DNA of 64,000 nt from Agromyces mangrovi (GCF_030296695.1 NZ_AP027737.1:1240001-1304000); one strand, 5' to 3'. Counted from the first letter of the stretch, positions 19,521 through 27,680 are shown. Numbers and translations are program-made. Notes: a model not told the origin generated them from the letters alone.

Positions 19521-19671
19521 CGCGTCTCCTTCTCAGTGGGGGCGAGGCGGATGCCTCTGGTGCTCCCACCGTTCCGGCGCGGACGCAACTCGGCGTGATG
19601 CGCGCATGACGCGGTGGTGTCCGCTCGGTGAACGGACGGTGCGGCGACTCGCGGGCGCCGGCGGCCCCGGC

Positions 19672-20178
19672 TCAGCCCGGCAGCGCCTCCTCGATCGCGG
19701 CGATGACCTCGGGCGCGTCGGGCTTCGTCGTCGGCCGGAAGCGGAACACCTGGCCATCGGGCGTGACGAGGAACTTCTCGAAGTTCCAGACGACCTTGCC
19801 GGCCTTGCCCTCCGCGTCGGGCGCCTTCTTGAGCTCGGTGAAGAGCGGATGCTCCTTCTTGCCGTTCACCCTGATGCGATCGAAGATCGGGAAGGTGATG
19901 CCCCAGGTCGTGGAGCAGTACTCCGAGATGGCCTCGTTCGACCCGAGCTCCTGGAGGAACTGGTTGCTGGGGAAGCCGAGCACCGTGAACCCGCGGTCGG
20001 CGTAGTCCTTCTGCAGCTGCTCGAGCTGCTCGTACTGGGGCGAGAGCCCGCAGCGCGAGGCGACGTTCACGATGAGCTTCACCTTGCCGTCGTACTCGGC
20101 GAGGTTCGTCTCCGTTCCGTCGATCGTCGTGATCGGGATGTCGTCGAGGGTCGTGGTGTGCGCGTCGTCGGTGGCCAT
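19672..20178 (-). CDS. Glutathione peroxidase family (thiol peroxidase)
   Basis: 168-residue GPx-fold peroxidase reducing hydroperoxides, probably with thioredoxin or mycothiol since actinobacteria lack glutathione. The peroxidatic Cys is in VNVASRCGLSPQY, the Gln in GFPSNQF, and the Trp/Asn in VVWNFEKFLV, giving the catalytic tetrad. It is a Cys, not a selenocysteine, enzyme. The start is uncertain: ATG 20178 gives the normal family N-terminus, while an in-frame ATG five codons earlier is also possible. Neither has a good Shine-Dalgarno. Confidence 0.9.
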   Translation of the reverse strand: MATDDAHTTTLDDIPITTIDGTETNLAEYDGKVKLIVNVASRCGLSPQYEQLEQLQKDYADRGFTVLGFPSNQFLQELGSNEAISEYCSTTWGITFPIFDRIRVNGKKEHPLFTELKKAPDAEGKAGKVVWNFEKFLVTPDGQVFRFRPTTKPDAPEVIAAIEEALPG

Positions 20179-20261
20179 GCTCCAGTCAAACATGGTTGCA
20201 GTCACTGCAGGCATTTCGTCACCGAACTCCCAGCCGGAGTGCACGGATCGGGGAGCCCGGC

Positions 20262-21713
20262 TCACACCACCGCCGACAGCACGTCGGCGTCGACGACCGG
20301 CGCACCGCCCATGGTCGCCCATGCCGCCTGCAGCGCGTCGAGCGCCCGCTCGGTCTCCGCCGCCGTGAATCCGAGCGGGATGCGCAGGTTGCGCTCGAAC
20401 GCCCCGTCGATGCCGAAGCGGGGCCCCGCGGTGATGAGCAGGTCGTGGGTGCGGGCGGCGAGCGCGAGCTGCGAGCTGACCGGCGCACCGAGGTGCACCC
20501 AGAGCGCGAGCCCGCCGTGCACGTGCGGCACGGTCCACTGCGGGAACCGCTCGGCGAGCGCCCGCTCGAGGTGGGCGCGCCGCTCGCCCAGCTGGGTGCG
20601 GCGCAGCTCGAGGATGTCGTCCATGCGCGGCAGCAGCTCGGTCACGAGCAGCTGCTCGAGGATGGGCGTGCCGAGGTCGTTCGGCGCGCGCTGGGCGAGC
20701 AGCCGGCGGATCAGCCCGCGGTCGGCGCGGATCCAGCCCAGGCGGATGCCGCCCCACACCGTCTTGCCGACCGAGCCGATCATCACGGCCGGCCCGTAGG
20801 CCGCGAGCGGCTTCGCCCGGAACGGCCGGTCGATGTCGAGCTCGGCCGTGGTCTCGTCGGCGATGAGCACGGTGCCCTGCGCCGAGGCCGCGTCGACGAC
20901 CAGCTCGCGGTCGCGCTCGGTGAGCGAGCGCCCGGTCGGGTTGTGGAAGTCGGGCAGCAGGTACGCGACCGACGGGCTCGCGTGCCGGATCGCCTCGGCG
21001 ATCGCCTCCCCGTCACCCGCCTGCGGGTCGCCGACGGGGTGCACGGATGCCCCGGGCTCGCCGCCGACCGGCACCGCGACGAGCCTGGCGCCGGCGCCGC
21101 GCAGCGCCTCGTAGGCGTGCGGGTAGGTGGGCGACTCGACGAGCGCGCGGTCGCCTCGGCCGATCAGCGTGCGGGCGAGCAGGGAGATCGCGTGCTGCGC
21201 GCCGATCGTGACGAGGATCTCGTCGGGGTCGGTCGGCAGGCCGCGCGCCGCGTAGCGTGCGGCGATCGCCTCGCGCAGCTCAGGCAGGCCGATGGGGTCG
21301 TAGCCGGGGTCGCCGAGGTAGGCGGGCAGGCGCTCGGCGGCCGCGCGCGCGGCCTCGCCGAGCCACGGCAGGGCGGGCAGCGCCGCCTTGGTGAAGTCGA
21401 GGCTGTCGGCCCCGGTCGGATGCAGCGGGGTGATGTGCGCCGCCGGCAGCCGCGTGACGCTGCCCGACCCGCGCAGCGACTCGAGGTGCTCCGACTCGCG
21501 CAGCCGTGCGTAGGCCGCGGCGATGGTCGTGCGGCTGAGGCCGAGCCGGGCGGCGAGCTCGCGCTCGGCGGGGAGGCGCGTGCCGACCGCGATGCGCCCG
21601 TCGATGACGAGCAGGCGGATGCGGGCGGCCAGGTCTTCGTACGCGGCTCCGCCGCTGCGCCAGTCCCCGAGCAGGCCGATCAGCGCTCGCGGACCGAGGG
21701 TGGCATCGCTCAT
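20262..21713 (-). CDS. MocR-type regulator (GntR HTH fused to aminotransferase fold), YczR-like
   Basis: 483-residue transcription factor. An N-terminal winged helix (about residues 20-85, with RLPAERELAARLGLSRTTIAAAYARL) is followed by a fold-type I aminotransferase domain with PDFHNPTG, IADETTAELD and SVGKTVWGGIRLGW, the last carrying the PLP Lys. It probably binds PLP as effector. ATG 21713 follows TACAGT-N6, so the mRNA is probably leaderless. It diverges from a yczE-type gene, an arrangement I recall from the Bacillus/Brevibacillus YczR-YczE pair, so control of that gene is inferred. Confidence 0.88.
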   Translation of the reverse strand: MSDATLGPRALIGLLGDWRSGGAAYEDLAARIRLLVIDGRIAVGTRLPAERELAARLGLSRTTIAAAYARLRESEHLESLRGSGSVTRLPAAHITPLHPTGADSLDFTKAALPALPWLGEAARAAAERLPAYLGDPGYDPIGLPELREAIAARYAARGLPTDPDEILVTIGAQHAISLLARTLIGRGDRALVESPTYPHAYEALRGAGARLVAVPVGGEPGASVHPVGDPQAGDGEAIAEAIRHASPSVAYLLPDFHNPTGRSLTERDRELVVDAASAQGTVLIADETTAELDIDRPFRAKPLAAYGPAVMIGSVGKTVWGGIRLGWIRADRGLIRRLLAQRAPNDLGTPILEQLLVTELLPRMDDILELRRTQLGERRAHLERALAERFPQWTVPHVHGGLALWVHLGAPVSSQLALAARTHDLLITAGPRFGIDGAFERNLRIPLGFTAAETERALDALQAAWATMGGAPVVDADVLSAVV

Positions 21714-21719
21714 GCGGCC

Positions 21720-21768
21720 ACTGTACCGCGATTGGCATCTTGGCAACAGTCCAATTGAGCAATTGGAT
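21720..21768. promoter_or_regulatory. Divergent promoters with CCAATT-N4-AATTGG operator
   Basis: Minus strand: TACAGT-N6-ATG for the MocR gene. Plus strand: TTGGCA (21740-21745), 17 bases, TTGGAT (21763-21768), six bases, then ATG of yczE. The inverted repeat CCAATTGAGCAATTGG (21751-21766) overlaps the plus-strand -10 box and is the best candidate MocR binding site. Confidence 0.65.
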
Positions 21769-21774
21769 GGTCAC

Positions 21775-22422
21775 ATGCTTCGTCGTGTCACCCAACTGCT
21801 CGTCGGCCTGTTCCTCTACGGGTTCGCCATCGCGCTCATCGTGCGCGCCGGCTACGGCGTCGCCCCCTGGGACGTGCTCACGCAGGGGCTGAGCCGCGTC
21901 ACCGGCCTCGGGTTCGGGCTGATCACGGTGCTCGTGAGCGGCGTCGTGCTGCTGCTGTGGATCCCCATCCGGCAGAAGCCGGGCATCGGCACCCTCGCGA
22001 ACGCGCTGCTCGTCGGCCCGTTCGCCGACCTCGGGCTCTGGCTCGTGCCGGCCGGCCTCGACCCGCTCGTGCGGGCGGCGCTGCTGCCCGCGGGCATCCT
22101 GCTGCTCGGTATCGCGACCGGCCTGTACGTCGGCGCGCGCTTCGGACCGGGCCCGCGCGACGGCCTCATGACCGGGCTCCACGCCCGCACCGGCGCCCCG
22201 ATCTGGGTCGTGCGCACCGGCATCGAGGTGACGGTGCTCGCCGTGGGCTGGCTGCTCGGCGGGCAGGTGGGCATCGGCACCCTCGCCTTCGCCCTGATGA
22301 TCGGGCCGATCTGCGGCCGCACGATCCCGTTCTTCACGGTGCCCGACCCCGCGCGTCGCGCGGCGGTTCCGGCCACCGGGCCCGTCGCGATGCTTGCGAC
22401 GCCCGCCCCGCCCCGCACCTGA
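21775..22422 (+). CDS. yczE: YczE/YitT-family integral membrane protein
   Basis: 215-residue membrane protein with five or six hydrophobic segments and the family signatures GYGVAPWDVLTQGLS, GLYVGARFGPGPRDGLMTGL and GIGTLAFALMIGP. Function is unknown; the family is proposed to be transporters. The start ATG 21775 stands six bases after TTGGAT, so the mRNA is inferred to be leaderless. Divergent partner of the MocR regulator and followed after 27 bases by a 36-residue membrane microprotein, probably on the same transcript. Confidence 0.85.
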   Translation: MLRRVTQLLVGLFLYGFAIALIVRAGYGVAPWDVLTQGLSRVTGLGFGLITVLVSGVVLLLWIPIRQKPGIGTLANALLVGPFADLGLWLVPAGLDPLVRAALLPAGILLLGIATGLYVGARFGPGPRDGLMTGLHARTGAPIWVVRTGIEVTVLAVGWLLGGQVGIGTLAFALMIGPICGRTIPFFTVPDPARRAAVPATGPVAMLATPAPPRT

Positions 22423-22449
22423 CCACCCGCGCACGAAGGAGGAGGAGAC

Positions 22450-22560
22450 ATGCTCGCGACCATGATCGCCCTCGCCGCCCTCGCGGCGACCGGCATCGCC
22501 TGGACCGTCTTCGACTGGTTCCGCGACGGCTACCGCCGCGTCCCCACCCGCGACACCTGA
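22450..22560 (+). CDS. 36-residue single-pass membrane microprotein
   Basis: Begins MLATMIALAALAATGIAWTV, one transmembrane helix, then a positively charged tail rich in Arg (FDWFRDGYRRVPTRDT). The start is supported by an excellent GAAGGAGGAGGAGAC upstream, and a strong terminator follows 22 bases after the stop. This makes it a convincing small gene even though it is short. It lies directly downstream of yczE and may be an accessory subunit. No family recognised. Confidence 0.7.
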   Translation: MLATMIALAALAATGIAWTVFDWFRDGYRRVPTRDT

Positions 22561-22582
22561 CCCCGGCACGCTTGCCGGAGAC

Positions 22583-22621
22583 ACGGATGCCTCGGGGCCG
22601 CGTCGGCCCCGAGGCATCCGT
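22583..22621. terminator. 17-bp perfect stem built from inverted GGATGCC motifs
   Basis: ACGGATGCCTCGGGGCC (22583-22599) pairs with 22605-22621 around the loop GCGTC. It is shared by the convergent microprotein and MerR genes. The arms contain one GGATGCC and one GGCATCC, the window's over-represented heptamer. Confidence 0.85.
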
Positions 22622-22625
22622 CGTC

Positions 22626-23384
22626 TCAGAGGTTGCGCTCCGCGTAGACCGCGAGCGCGTCGCGCACGAACTCGGCGCCGTGCTGCCCGCCGTAGTTCTT
22701 CGCGAACCGCGGGTCGGCGACGTACATGTCGCCGAGCCCGAGCACGTACTGCTTCAGCGGTCGGCCCTGCTCGGAACCCGGCGTGCCGGGAATCGACCCC
22801 AGCCACGCCGCGTGACGGGCGGCCAGCGCCTGCGCCTCGTCGCCGTCGGGTGCGACGCCGCGCTCCGCGGCATCCGCCCAGTCACGACCCAGTGCAGCCG
22901 ACTCGGCCTTCCAGGACTCCTGCTCCGCGGCGGTCTTGCCGCGCCACCAGGCGTCGGACTTCGCGTACGCGTCGGCGCCCCAGCGCTGCTCGACCTCGTC
23001 CTTGTACTGCGTGTGGTCGAAGCCGTCGAACATCTGCTCCGCCATGAGGTTCTCACCTCCCTCCAGTGCCTCGATGGTGCGCTCGACCGAGGCGGCCTGC
23101 CTCGCGAGCCGTTCCTGTTCCCGCCGCAGCCACTCGAGGTGGCCGTGCAGGGCGTGCGCCTCGCGCGGCTCGTTGCCGAGCGCCTCCGCGATCGCGGGCA
23201 GCCCGAGACCGAGCTCGCGCAGCAGCAGGATGCGCTGCAGGCGTACGAGCGCGTCGCGGTCGTAGTGCCGGTAGCCGTTCGGCGCGATGCGACTGGGCGG
23301 CAGCAACCCGATGTCGTCGTAGTGGCGCAGCGTGCGGCTCGTCGTGCCGGCGATGCGCGCGATCTCCTGGATCGACCAGTCCAT
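22626..23384 (-). CDS. MerR-family regulator with TipAS drug-sensing domain
   Basis: 252-residue transcription activator. The N-terminal MerR HTH reads WSIQEIARIAGTTSRTLRHYDDIGLLPP, then a dimerisation coiled coil to about residue 110. The C-terminal TipAS domain (EQRWGADAYAKSDAWWRGKT, RPLKQYVLGLGDMYVADPRFAKNY) in TipAL binds thiopeptide antibiotics. ATG 23384 has GAGGAGAGGAG upstream. An in-frame ATG at 23432 sits six bases after the -10 box and could give a longer leaderless form. Likely autoregulated through the 19-bp-spacer promoter. No drug exporter is adjacent. Confidence 0.88.
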   Translation of the reverse strand: MDWSIQEIARIAGTTSRTLRHYDDIGLLPPSRIAPNGYRHYDRDALVRLQRILLLRELGLGLPAIAEALGNEPREAHALHGHLEWLRREQERLARQAASVERTIEALEGGENLMAEQMFDGFDHTQYKDEVEQRWGADAYAKSDAWWRGKTAAEQESWKAESAALGRDWADAAERGVAPDGDEAQALAARHAAWLGSIPGTPGSEQGRPLKQYVLGLGDMYVADPRFAKNYGGQHGAEFVRDALAVYAERNL

Positions 23385-23438
23385 CGGGTGCTCCTCTCCT
23401 CGTGTCGTGGCGCCGCCCGGTCGGGCGGGCATGACTCC

Positions 23439-23469
23439 ACGGTAGAACTTGACGCTGCGTCAACGTCAA
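23439..23469 (-). promoter_or_regulatory. MerR-type promoter with 19-bp spacer and inverted repeat
   Basis: On the minus strand TTGACG (-35, 23464-23469) and TACCGT (-10, 23439-23444) are separated by 19 bases, the overlong spacer that MerR activators untwist. ACTTGACG/CGTCAAGT arms form the operator within it. Confidence 0.75.
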
Positions 23470-23490
23470 GTGCGAACGGGGCATCGAGGG

Positions 23491-23546
23491 TTGCGCACCG
23501 CGCACTCGCGATATATCGTGAGTTTCACCAAACGCGATATAACGCG
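23491..23546 (+). promoter_or_regulatory. Promoter with ATAT-centred palindromes, probable PadR operator
   Basis: TTGCGC and TATCGT boxes, 17 bases apart, precede the DUF4097-padR operon. CGATATATCG (23509-23518) and the related CGCGATAT (23533-23540) stand out in GC-rich DNA. ATAT-containing dyads are typical PadR sites, so autorepression by the operon's PadR is inferred. Confidence 0.55.
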
Positions 23547-23599
23547 ATTCGACCCGCTCCGACCGTACGGCCGGACGCCGCGAAGGAGAAGCACTCATC

Positions 23600-24496
23600 A
23601 TGGCCCTGGAGAAGTGGATCATCTCACCCGGTCAGAGCCGGGTGATCGACATCGAGCTGGCGCGCTCGCTCAAGGTGGGCCTCGTCGGCGGCGGCGTCAC
23701 GGTCATCGCGCACGACGAGCCGGGCCTGCGCATCGAGGTGTCCGAGGTGAGCGGTCGCGACCTCCGCGTCGAGATCGACGGCGACAAGGTCGAGATCGAC
23801 CACCCGCAGCTGCGCTGGGACAACTTCCTCGACGTCTTCAAGGGCTTCCGCGGCAACATGCGCGCCGTGGTCTCCGTCCTCGCCCCGCGCGAGACCGCAC
23901 TGAAGCTCGGCGTCGTGTCGGCCGACGCCCTCATCGCCGGGTTCGTCGGCGACGCGAAGCTCAGCACCGTCAACGGCGACGTCGCGGTCGACCGGCACGT
24001 CGGCGACCTCGAGCTCAACAGCGTGACCGGCGAGATCTCGGTCGGCTCGCACGAGGGCCGCATCGGCGCGCACTCCGTGTCCGGCGACATCGCCGCGACC
24101 GGCACGGTCACCCGGTTCTTCAGCGACACCGTCTCGGGCGACGTCATCCTCGACCTCGAGGGCGTGCCGAGCCGCATCGACGCGAACACGATCTCGGGCG
24201 ACCTCACGGTGCGCCTCGACGCGCACGCCAGCGCACGCTTCCGGGTCAACACCGTCAGCGGCACGATCTTCATCGACGACACCTCCATCCGCGGCACCCT
24301 CGGCAAGGGGTACGAGCGCGTGGTCGGCGACCTCGCCGGCACCTGGACCGACTTCGGCGCCAACTCGGTGTCGGGCAACGTGTCGGTCATGCGCCGCCAG
24401 CCGGGCGAGCAGTCGGATGCCTCGGGCGAGACCGATGCCGACGCCGGCGACCCGACCGGCGCGGCGCCCGACGCCGAGACGGCGGCCACCGCATGA
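23600..24496 (+). CDS. DUF4097-family beta-helix repeat protein
   Basis: 298 residues, no signal peptide or membrane helix. The centre contains repeated strands of the type TVNGDVAV, SVTGEISV, SVSGDIAA, TVSGDVIL, TISGDLTV and TVSGTIFI, which define a DUF4097 right-handed beta-helix. The tail is Asp/Ala-rich. The molecular role is unknown; the family is commonly encoded next to PadR or anti-sigma genes. ATG 23600 follows GAAGGAG. The stop overlaps the padR start (ATGA), so the two are coupled. Confidence 0.8.
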   Translation: MALEKWIISPGQSRVIDIELARSLKVGLVGGGVTVIAHDEPGLRIEVSEVSGRDLRVEIDGDKVEIDHPQLRWDNFLDVFKGFRGNMRAVVSVLAPRETALKLGVVSADALIAGFVGDAKLSTVNGDVAVDRHVGDLELNSVTGEISVGSHEGRIGAHSVSGDIAATGTVTRFFSDTVSGDVILDLEGVPSRIDANTISGDLTVRLDAHASARFRVNTVSGTIFIDDTSIRGTLGKGYERVVGDLAGTWTDFGANSVSGNVSVMRRQPGEQSDASGETDADAGDPTGAAPDAETAATA

Positions 24497-25119
24497 CCCC
24501 GCCCGTCTTCTCCCACGGCAGCCTGCGGCTGTACCTGCTGAGCCTGCTCGCCGAGCGGCCGCGCCACGGGTACGAGCTCATCCAGGCGCTCTCCGACCGG
24601 TTCGGCGGCACCTACAGCCCGAGCGCGGGCACCATCTACCCGCGCCTGGCCAAGCTCGAGGCGGAGGGGCTCGTCGCGAAGACGGCCGACGGCCGCAAGA
24701 CGGTCTACGAGATCACCGACGCCGGCCGCGCGGAGCTCGCCGAGCGCGAGCACGAGCTGGAGTCGATCGAGGAGGAGGTCACCGACTCGGTCAGCCGGCT
24801 CGCCGACGAGGTGCGCACGAACGTCGAGGAGGCGCTGCGGAGCATGCGCGCCGACCTCGCGAGCGCGGCCCGCGAGGCCAAGCGCGCGGCGCGCGAGGCC
24901 ACCTCCGACACGACCGCGACCCCGTCGGATTCGCCGGAGCCCGAGGGTCGCGCGGTGCACGAGGCAGACCTCGCGATCAACGCGTTCCGGCAGCAGCTGC
25001 GCACCGACCTGCGCACGCACGCGCGCCGGGGCAGGGTCTCCGCCGACACGGTCGACCTGCTGAGGTCGCGCCTCGCCGAGGTGCGCTCCGACGTGCTCGC
25101 CGAGCTGCGGGGGCGCTGA
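24493..25119 (+). CDS. PadR-family transcriptional regulator
   Basis: 208-residue repressor. The winged helix has LLAERPRHGYELIQALSDRFGGTYSPSAGTIYPRLAKLEAEGLV and YEITDAGRAELAERE, characteristic of PadR. A longer-than-usual C-terminal coiled coil of Ala/Arg/Glu follows (about residues 90-150), then a C-terminal helix pair. Translationally coupled to the DUF4097 gene by a four-base overlap. The likely target is its own promoter with the ATAT palindromes. The effector is unknown. Confidence 0.88.
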   Translation: MTPPVFSHGSLRLYLLSLLAERPRHGYELIQALSDRFGGTYSPSAGTIYPRLAKLEAEGLVAKTADGRKTVYEITDAGRAELAEREHELESIEEEVTDSVSRLADEVRTNVEEALRSMRADLASAAREAKRAAREATSDTTATPSDSPEPEGRAVHEADLAINAFRQQLRTDLRTHARRGRVSADTVDLLRSRLAEVRSDVLAELRGR

Positions 25120-25172
25120 CGCGGGCGCCTCCCCGGGCGTAGTGTGAAGTCGAGGCCCGCGAGGAGGCACCC

Positions 25173-25682
25173 ATGCCCGACACCCCCGCTCGTGCGATCG
25201 TCGCCGGAATCGTGCCCGGCCAGCCCTCGGCGGTGGTCCGCTACGCCGCCCGCCTCGCCGCGACCTTCGGCGTGCCGCTCGAGTGCGCGTACGTCGACGT
25301 GTCGAGCTACGCGATCTCGACCAACATCGACGGGTCGATCCTCGCGGTGCCGATCGATCCCGACGGCGCGACGGATGCCGCCGAGGAGACCGCCGTCGCG
25401 ATCGAGCAGTACCTCCGGCGCGAGCTCGCCGGCGCGGGCATCGACTGGCGCGTGCACCTGCTCGCCGGCAACGCGTCGCGCGAGCTCGAGCGCCTCGCCG
25501 ACGAGGTCGACGCCGAGCTCATCGTCGTCGGCACCCGCGAGCGGGGCGTGCTCGCGGGGCTCGCCGAGTTCCTGAGCGGTTCGATCGCCGCGCAGCTCTC
25601 CCACCGCCAGTGCCGGCCGGTGGTCGTCGTTCCACTGCAGCCCGCCACAAACGGCGAGGCGCTGCCGTGGGACGAGCCGTGA
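25173..25682 (+). CDS. Universal stress protein (UspA family)
   Basis: 169 residues, one Usp domain. It begins IVAGIVPGQPSAVVRYAARLA and ends with the nucleotide-binding segment VVGTRERGVLAGLAEFLSGSIAAQL followed by CRPVVVVP, so ATP binding is plausible. GAGGAGG lies upstream of ATG 25173. The stop overlaps the next start as GTGA, so it is co-translated with the first CrcB subunit, linking a stress protein to fluoride export. Confidence 0.88.
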   Translation: MPDTPARAIVAGIVPGQPSAVVRYAARLAATFGVPLECAYVDVSSYAISTNIDGSILAVPIDPDGATDAAEETAVAIEQYLRRELAGAGIDWRVHLLAGNASRELERLADEVDAELIVVGTRERGVLAGLAEFLSGSIAAQLSHRQCRPVVVVPLQPATNGEALPWDEP

Positions 25683-26524
25683 CCCACCGGCCGCTCCATC
25701 TCCGCCCGTCGTCCGTCGCGCTCGTCGCCGCGGGCGGCGCCGTGGGCACCGCCGCCCGCGAGGGCGCGACCCTCGCCTTCCCCGATCCCGACGACTTCCC
25801 GGGCATGCTCCTGCTGGTCAACGTGCTCGGCGCGTTCGCCCTCGGCGCGCTGCTCGAGGTGCTGCTGCGGCTCGGTCCCGACGCCGGCCCACGGCGCACG
25901 GTGCGGCTCGCGTTCGGCACCGGCCTCCTCGGCGGGTTCACGACCTACAGCGCCTTCGCGGTCGGCACGGTCGAACTGCTGCAGCACGGCCACCTCTGGC
26001 TCGGGCTGCTGAACGCGCTCGGCACGGTCCTGCTCGGCACGGCGGCCACGTTCGCCGGCATCATCGCCGCGGGCACGCTCGTGCGCCGCCGCAGCGAGGA
26101 GCGGCGGCGACGTGACCCCGCTGCTCTTCCTCGGCATCGCCGTCGCGGGCGGCCTCGGCGCCGCGTGCCGACTCGTGCTCGACGGCGTGCTGCGCGCGCG
26201 CATCGCCTCGCCGTTCCCGTGGGCGACGACCGTGGTGAACGTCACCGGGTCGTTCGCGCTCGGCGTCCTGGTCGGCCTCGCCGACACCGGGCTCGTGCCG
26301 CACGAGCTGCACCTCGTGCTCGGCACGGGCTTCCTCGGCGGCTACACGACCTTCAGCACGGCGAGCGCCGAGACGGTGCGCCTGCTGCTGGAGCGCCGCT
26401 GGACCGCCGGCCTCGCGAGCGGGCTCGGCATGCTCGTGCTGTCGGTGGCGGCGGCGGCCGTCGGACTGTGGCTGGGGCTGCTGGCCTGACTCGGTGCATC
26501 GCTGCACTCAGAGCAGCGCCATGA
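25679..26524 (+). CDS. crcB: Fluoride channel subunit CrcB/Fluc (first), reading frame runs on past its natural end
   Basis: Fluoride exporter half. The first 135 residues are a normal CrcB: AAGGAVGTAAREG, VNVLGAFALGALLE, GTGLLGGFTTYSAFAVGTVELL and a last helix ending near LVRRRSEERRR. After about base 26095 the frame stays open to 26524 as a meaningless Arg/Ala-rich tail covering the whole second crcB gene. A one-base insertion in that area would bring TGA at 26113-26115 into frame and create a GTGA overlap with crcB2, identical to the usp-crcB1 junction. I therefore believe the real gene ends at 26115 and that one base is missing here. Confidence 0.75.
   Translation: MTHRPLHLRPSSVALVAAGGAVGTAAREGATLAFPDPDDFPGMLLLVNVLGAFALGALLEVLLRLGPDAGPRRTVRLAFGTGLLGGFTTYSAFAVGTVELLQHGHLWLGLLNALGTVLLGTAATFAGIIAAGTLVRRRSEERRRRDPAALPRHRRRGRPRRRVPTRARRRAARAHRLAVPVGDDRGERHRVVRARRPGRPRRHRARAARAAPRARHGLPRRLHDLQHGERRDGAPAAGAPLDRRPRERARHARAVGGGGGRRTVAGAAGLTRCIAALRAAP
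26112..26489 (+). CDS. crcB: Fluoride channel subunit CrcB/Fluc (second)
   Basis: 125 residues, four membrane helices. Conserved CrcB segments: GGLGAACRLVLD, PFPWATTVVNVTGSFALGVLVG and GTGFLGGYTTFSTASAETVRLL. Together with the preceding gene it would form the two-gene Fluc heterodimer usual in Gram-positives, exporting F- to protect enolase and pyrophosphatase. Start GTG 26112. No fluoride riboswitch is visible upstream; the operon seems to begin at the Usp gene. Confidence 0.9.
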   Translation: MTPLLFLGIAVAGGLGAACRLVLDGVLRARIASPFPWATTVVNVTGSFALGVLVGLADTGLVPHELHLVLGTGFLGGYTTFSTASAETVRLLLERRWTAGLASGLGMLVLSVAAAAVGLWLGLLA

Positions 26525-27680
26525 TCTGACGGGCGATCATGCGCCCCGCGCGGTTGGCGCCGATCGTCGACGCCTGCGGCCCGTAGCCGGCGAGGAAGAC
26601 GCGCGGGTCGGCCCACGATGCGCCCTGGCCGACGGAGACCCCGCCCGCCTTCTCGCGCAGCTTCAAGGGCGACAGGTGTCGCAGCTCGGGGCGGAACCCG
26701 GTCGCCCAGATGATCGTGTCGGCGAACGCGAAGTCGCCGTCGGCCCAGCGCACGCCCGCGCGCTCGATGCGCTCGAACATGGGCCTGGCCACGAGCAGGC
26801 CGCGGTCGATGCCGGCGGCGATGCGCCGGCTGCGCGGAACCCCGGTGCCGCTGACGATCGACGGGAGTGCGCGTCCGGCGCGTGCCGCCTCGTCCTGCAT
26901 GGCGACGGCGGCGGATGCCCCCTCGAGGTCGAGGTCCTCGGAGTCGATCCAGTCGATGGGCCGGCGCGACACCCAGGTCAGCCCGGCGGCGACGGATTCC
27001 AGTTCGAGCATGAACCCGATCGCCGAGGTGCCGCCGCCGACCACGACGACCTGCTGGCCGCGGAACTCCTCGGCCGAACGGAAGTCGGAGGTGTGCACGT
27101 GGCGGCCGGCGAAGTCGCTCATGCCGGGGTAGTAGGGCACGAACGGCGCGCCCCAGGTGCCGGTCGCGTTGACGAGGAATCGCGTGACGATCTCGCCCGT
27201 CGGCGCCTCGCGCAGCACCTCCCGGTCGTCGGCCCGACGGCTCCATCGGCCGAACAGTCCGCGCTGCGGCCGCTCCTCCTGCTCGCGGGGGCGCAGGTCG
27301 TCGTAGCGCACCGCGAGTTCCACGCCGCGGTTGGCCACGCTGCGCACGTGCACGGGCCGGCGCACGTCGAGCTCGAAGTGCCGCTCGTAGCGGTCGTAGT
27401 AGTCGGTGACCACCTCTCGCGCGGGTCGCGACCGGTCGGCGGTGTCGAAGCTCACGCCGAGCTGCTCCATGCCCGGCAGGTCGTGCACGCGGTGCGCCGT
27501 ACCGAGCTTCAGCGACTCCCAGCGGTGCGCCCAGGCGCCCCCGGGGCGGTCGGTGCGGTCGAGGATCACGAAGTCCTCGCCCGCGACCAGTTCGAAGCGG
27601 CGGAGGTAGTAGGCGACCGAGAGACCGGCCTGGCCGGCGCCGATCACCACGACCGTCACGGCCTCCGCAGCATGCTCCAC
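26508..27680 (-). CDS. Flavin-dependent oxidoreductase/monooxygenase (CzcO-like)
   Basis: 390-residue FAD/NAD(P)H protein. The first Rossmann motif is VVVIGAGQAGLSVAYYLRR, then LDRTDRPGGAWAHRW, the second dinucleotide motif VVVVGGGTSAIGFMLEL, and the C-terminal IIWATGFRPEL motif shared with flavin-containing monooxygenases. It is annotated in relatives as a CzcO-like or putative flavoprotein involved in K+ transport. The real substrate is unknown. The GTG start at 27680 is consistent with the N-terminus; the second residue segment EHAAEAVT is not conserved in the family as I recall it. Confidence 0.85.
   Translation of the reverse strand: MEHAAEAVTVVVIGAGQAGLSVAYYLRRFELVAGEDFVILDRTDRPGGAWAHRWESLKLGTAHRVHDLPGMEQLGVSFDTADRSRPAREVVTDYYDRYERHFELDVRRPVHVRSVANRGVELAVRYDDLRPREQEERPQRGLFGRWSRRADDREVLREAPTGEIVTRFLVNATGTWGAPFVPYYPGMSDFAGRHVHTSDFRSAEEFRGQQVVVVGGGTSAIGFMLELESVAAGLTWVSRRPIDWIDSEDLDLEGASAAVAMQDEAARAGRALPSIVSGTGVPRSRRIAAGIDRGLLVARPMFERIERAGVRWADGDFAFADTIIWATGFRPELRHLSPLKLREKAGGVSVGQGASWADPRVFLAGYGPQASTIGANRAGRMIARQIMALL

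Noticed and set aside
25679..25800. Fluoride riboswitch upstream of crcB
   Set aside because: The gene overlaps the Usp stop, and no riboswitch-like pseudoknot sequence is recognisable before the Usp gene either.
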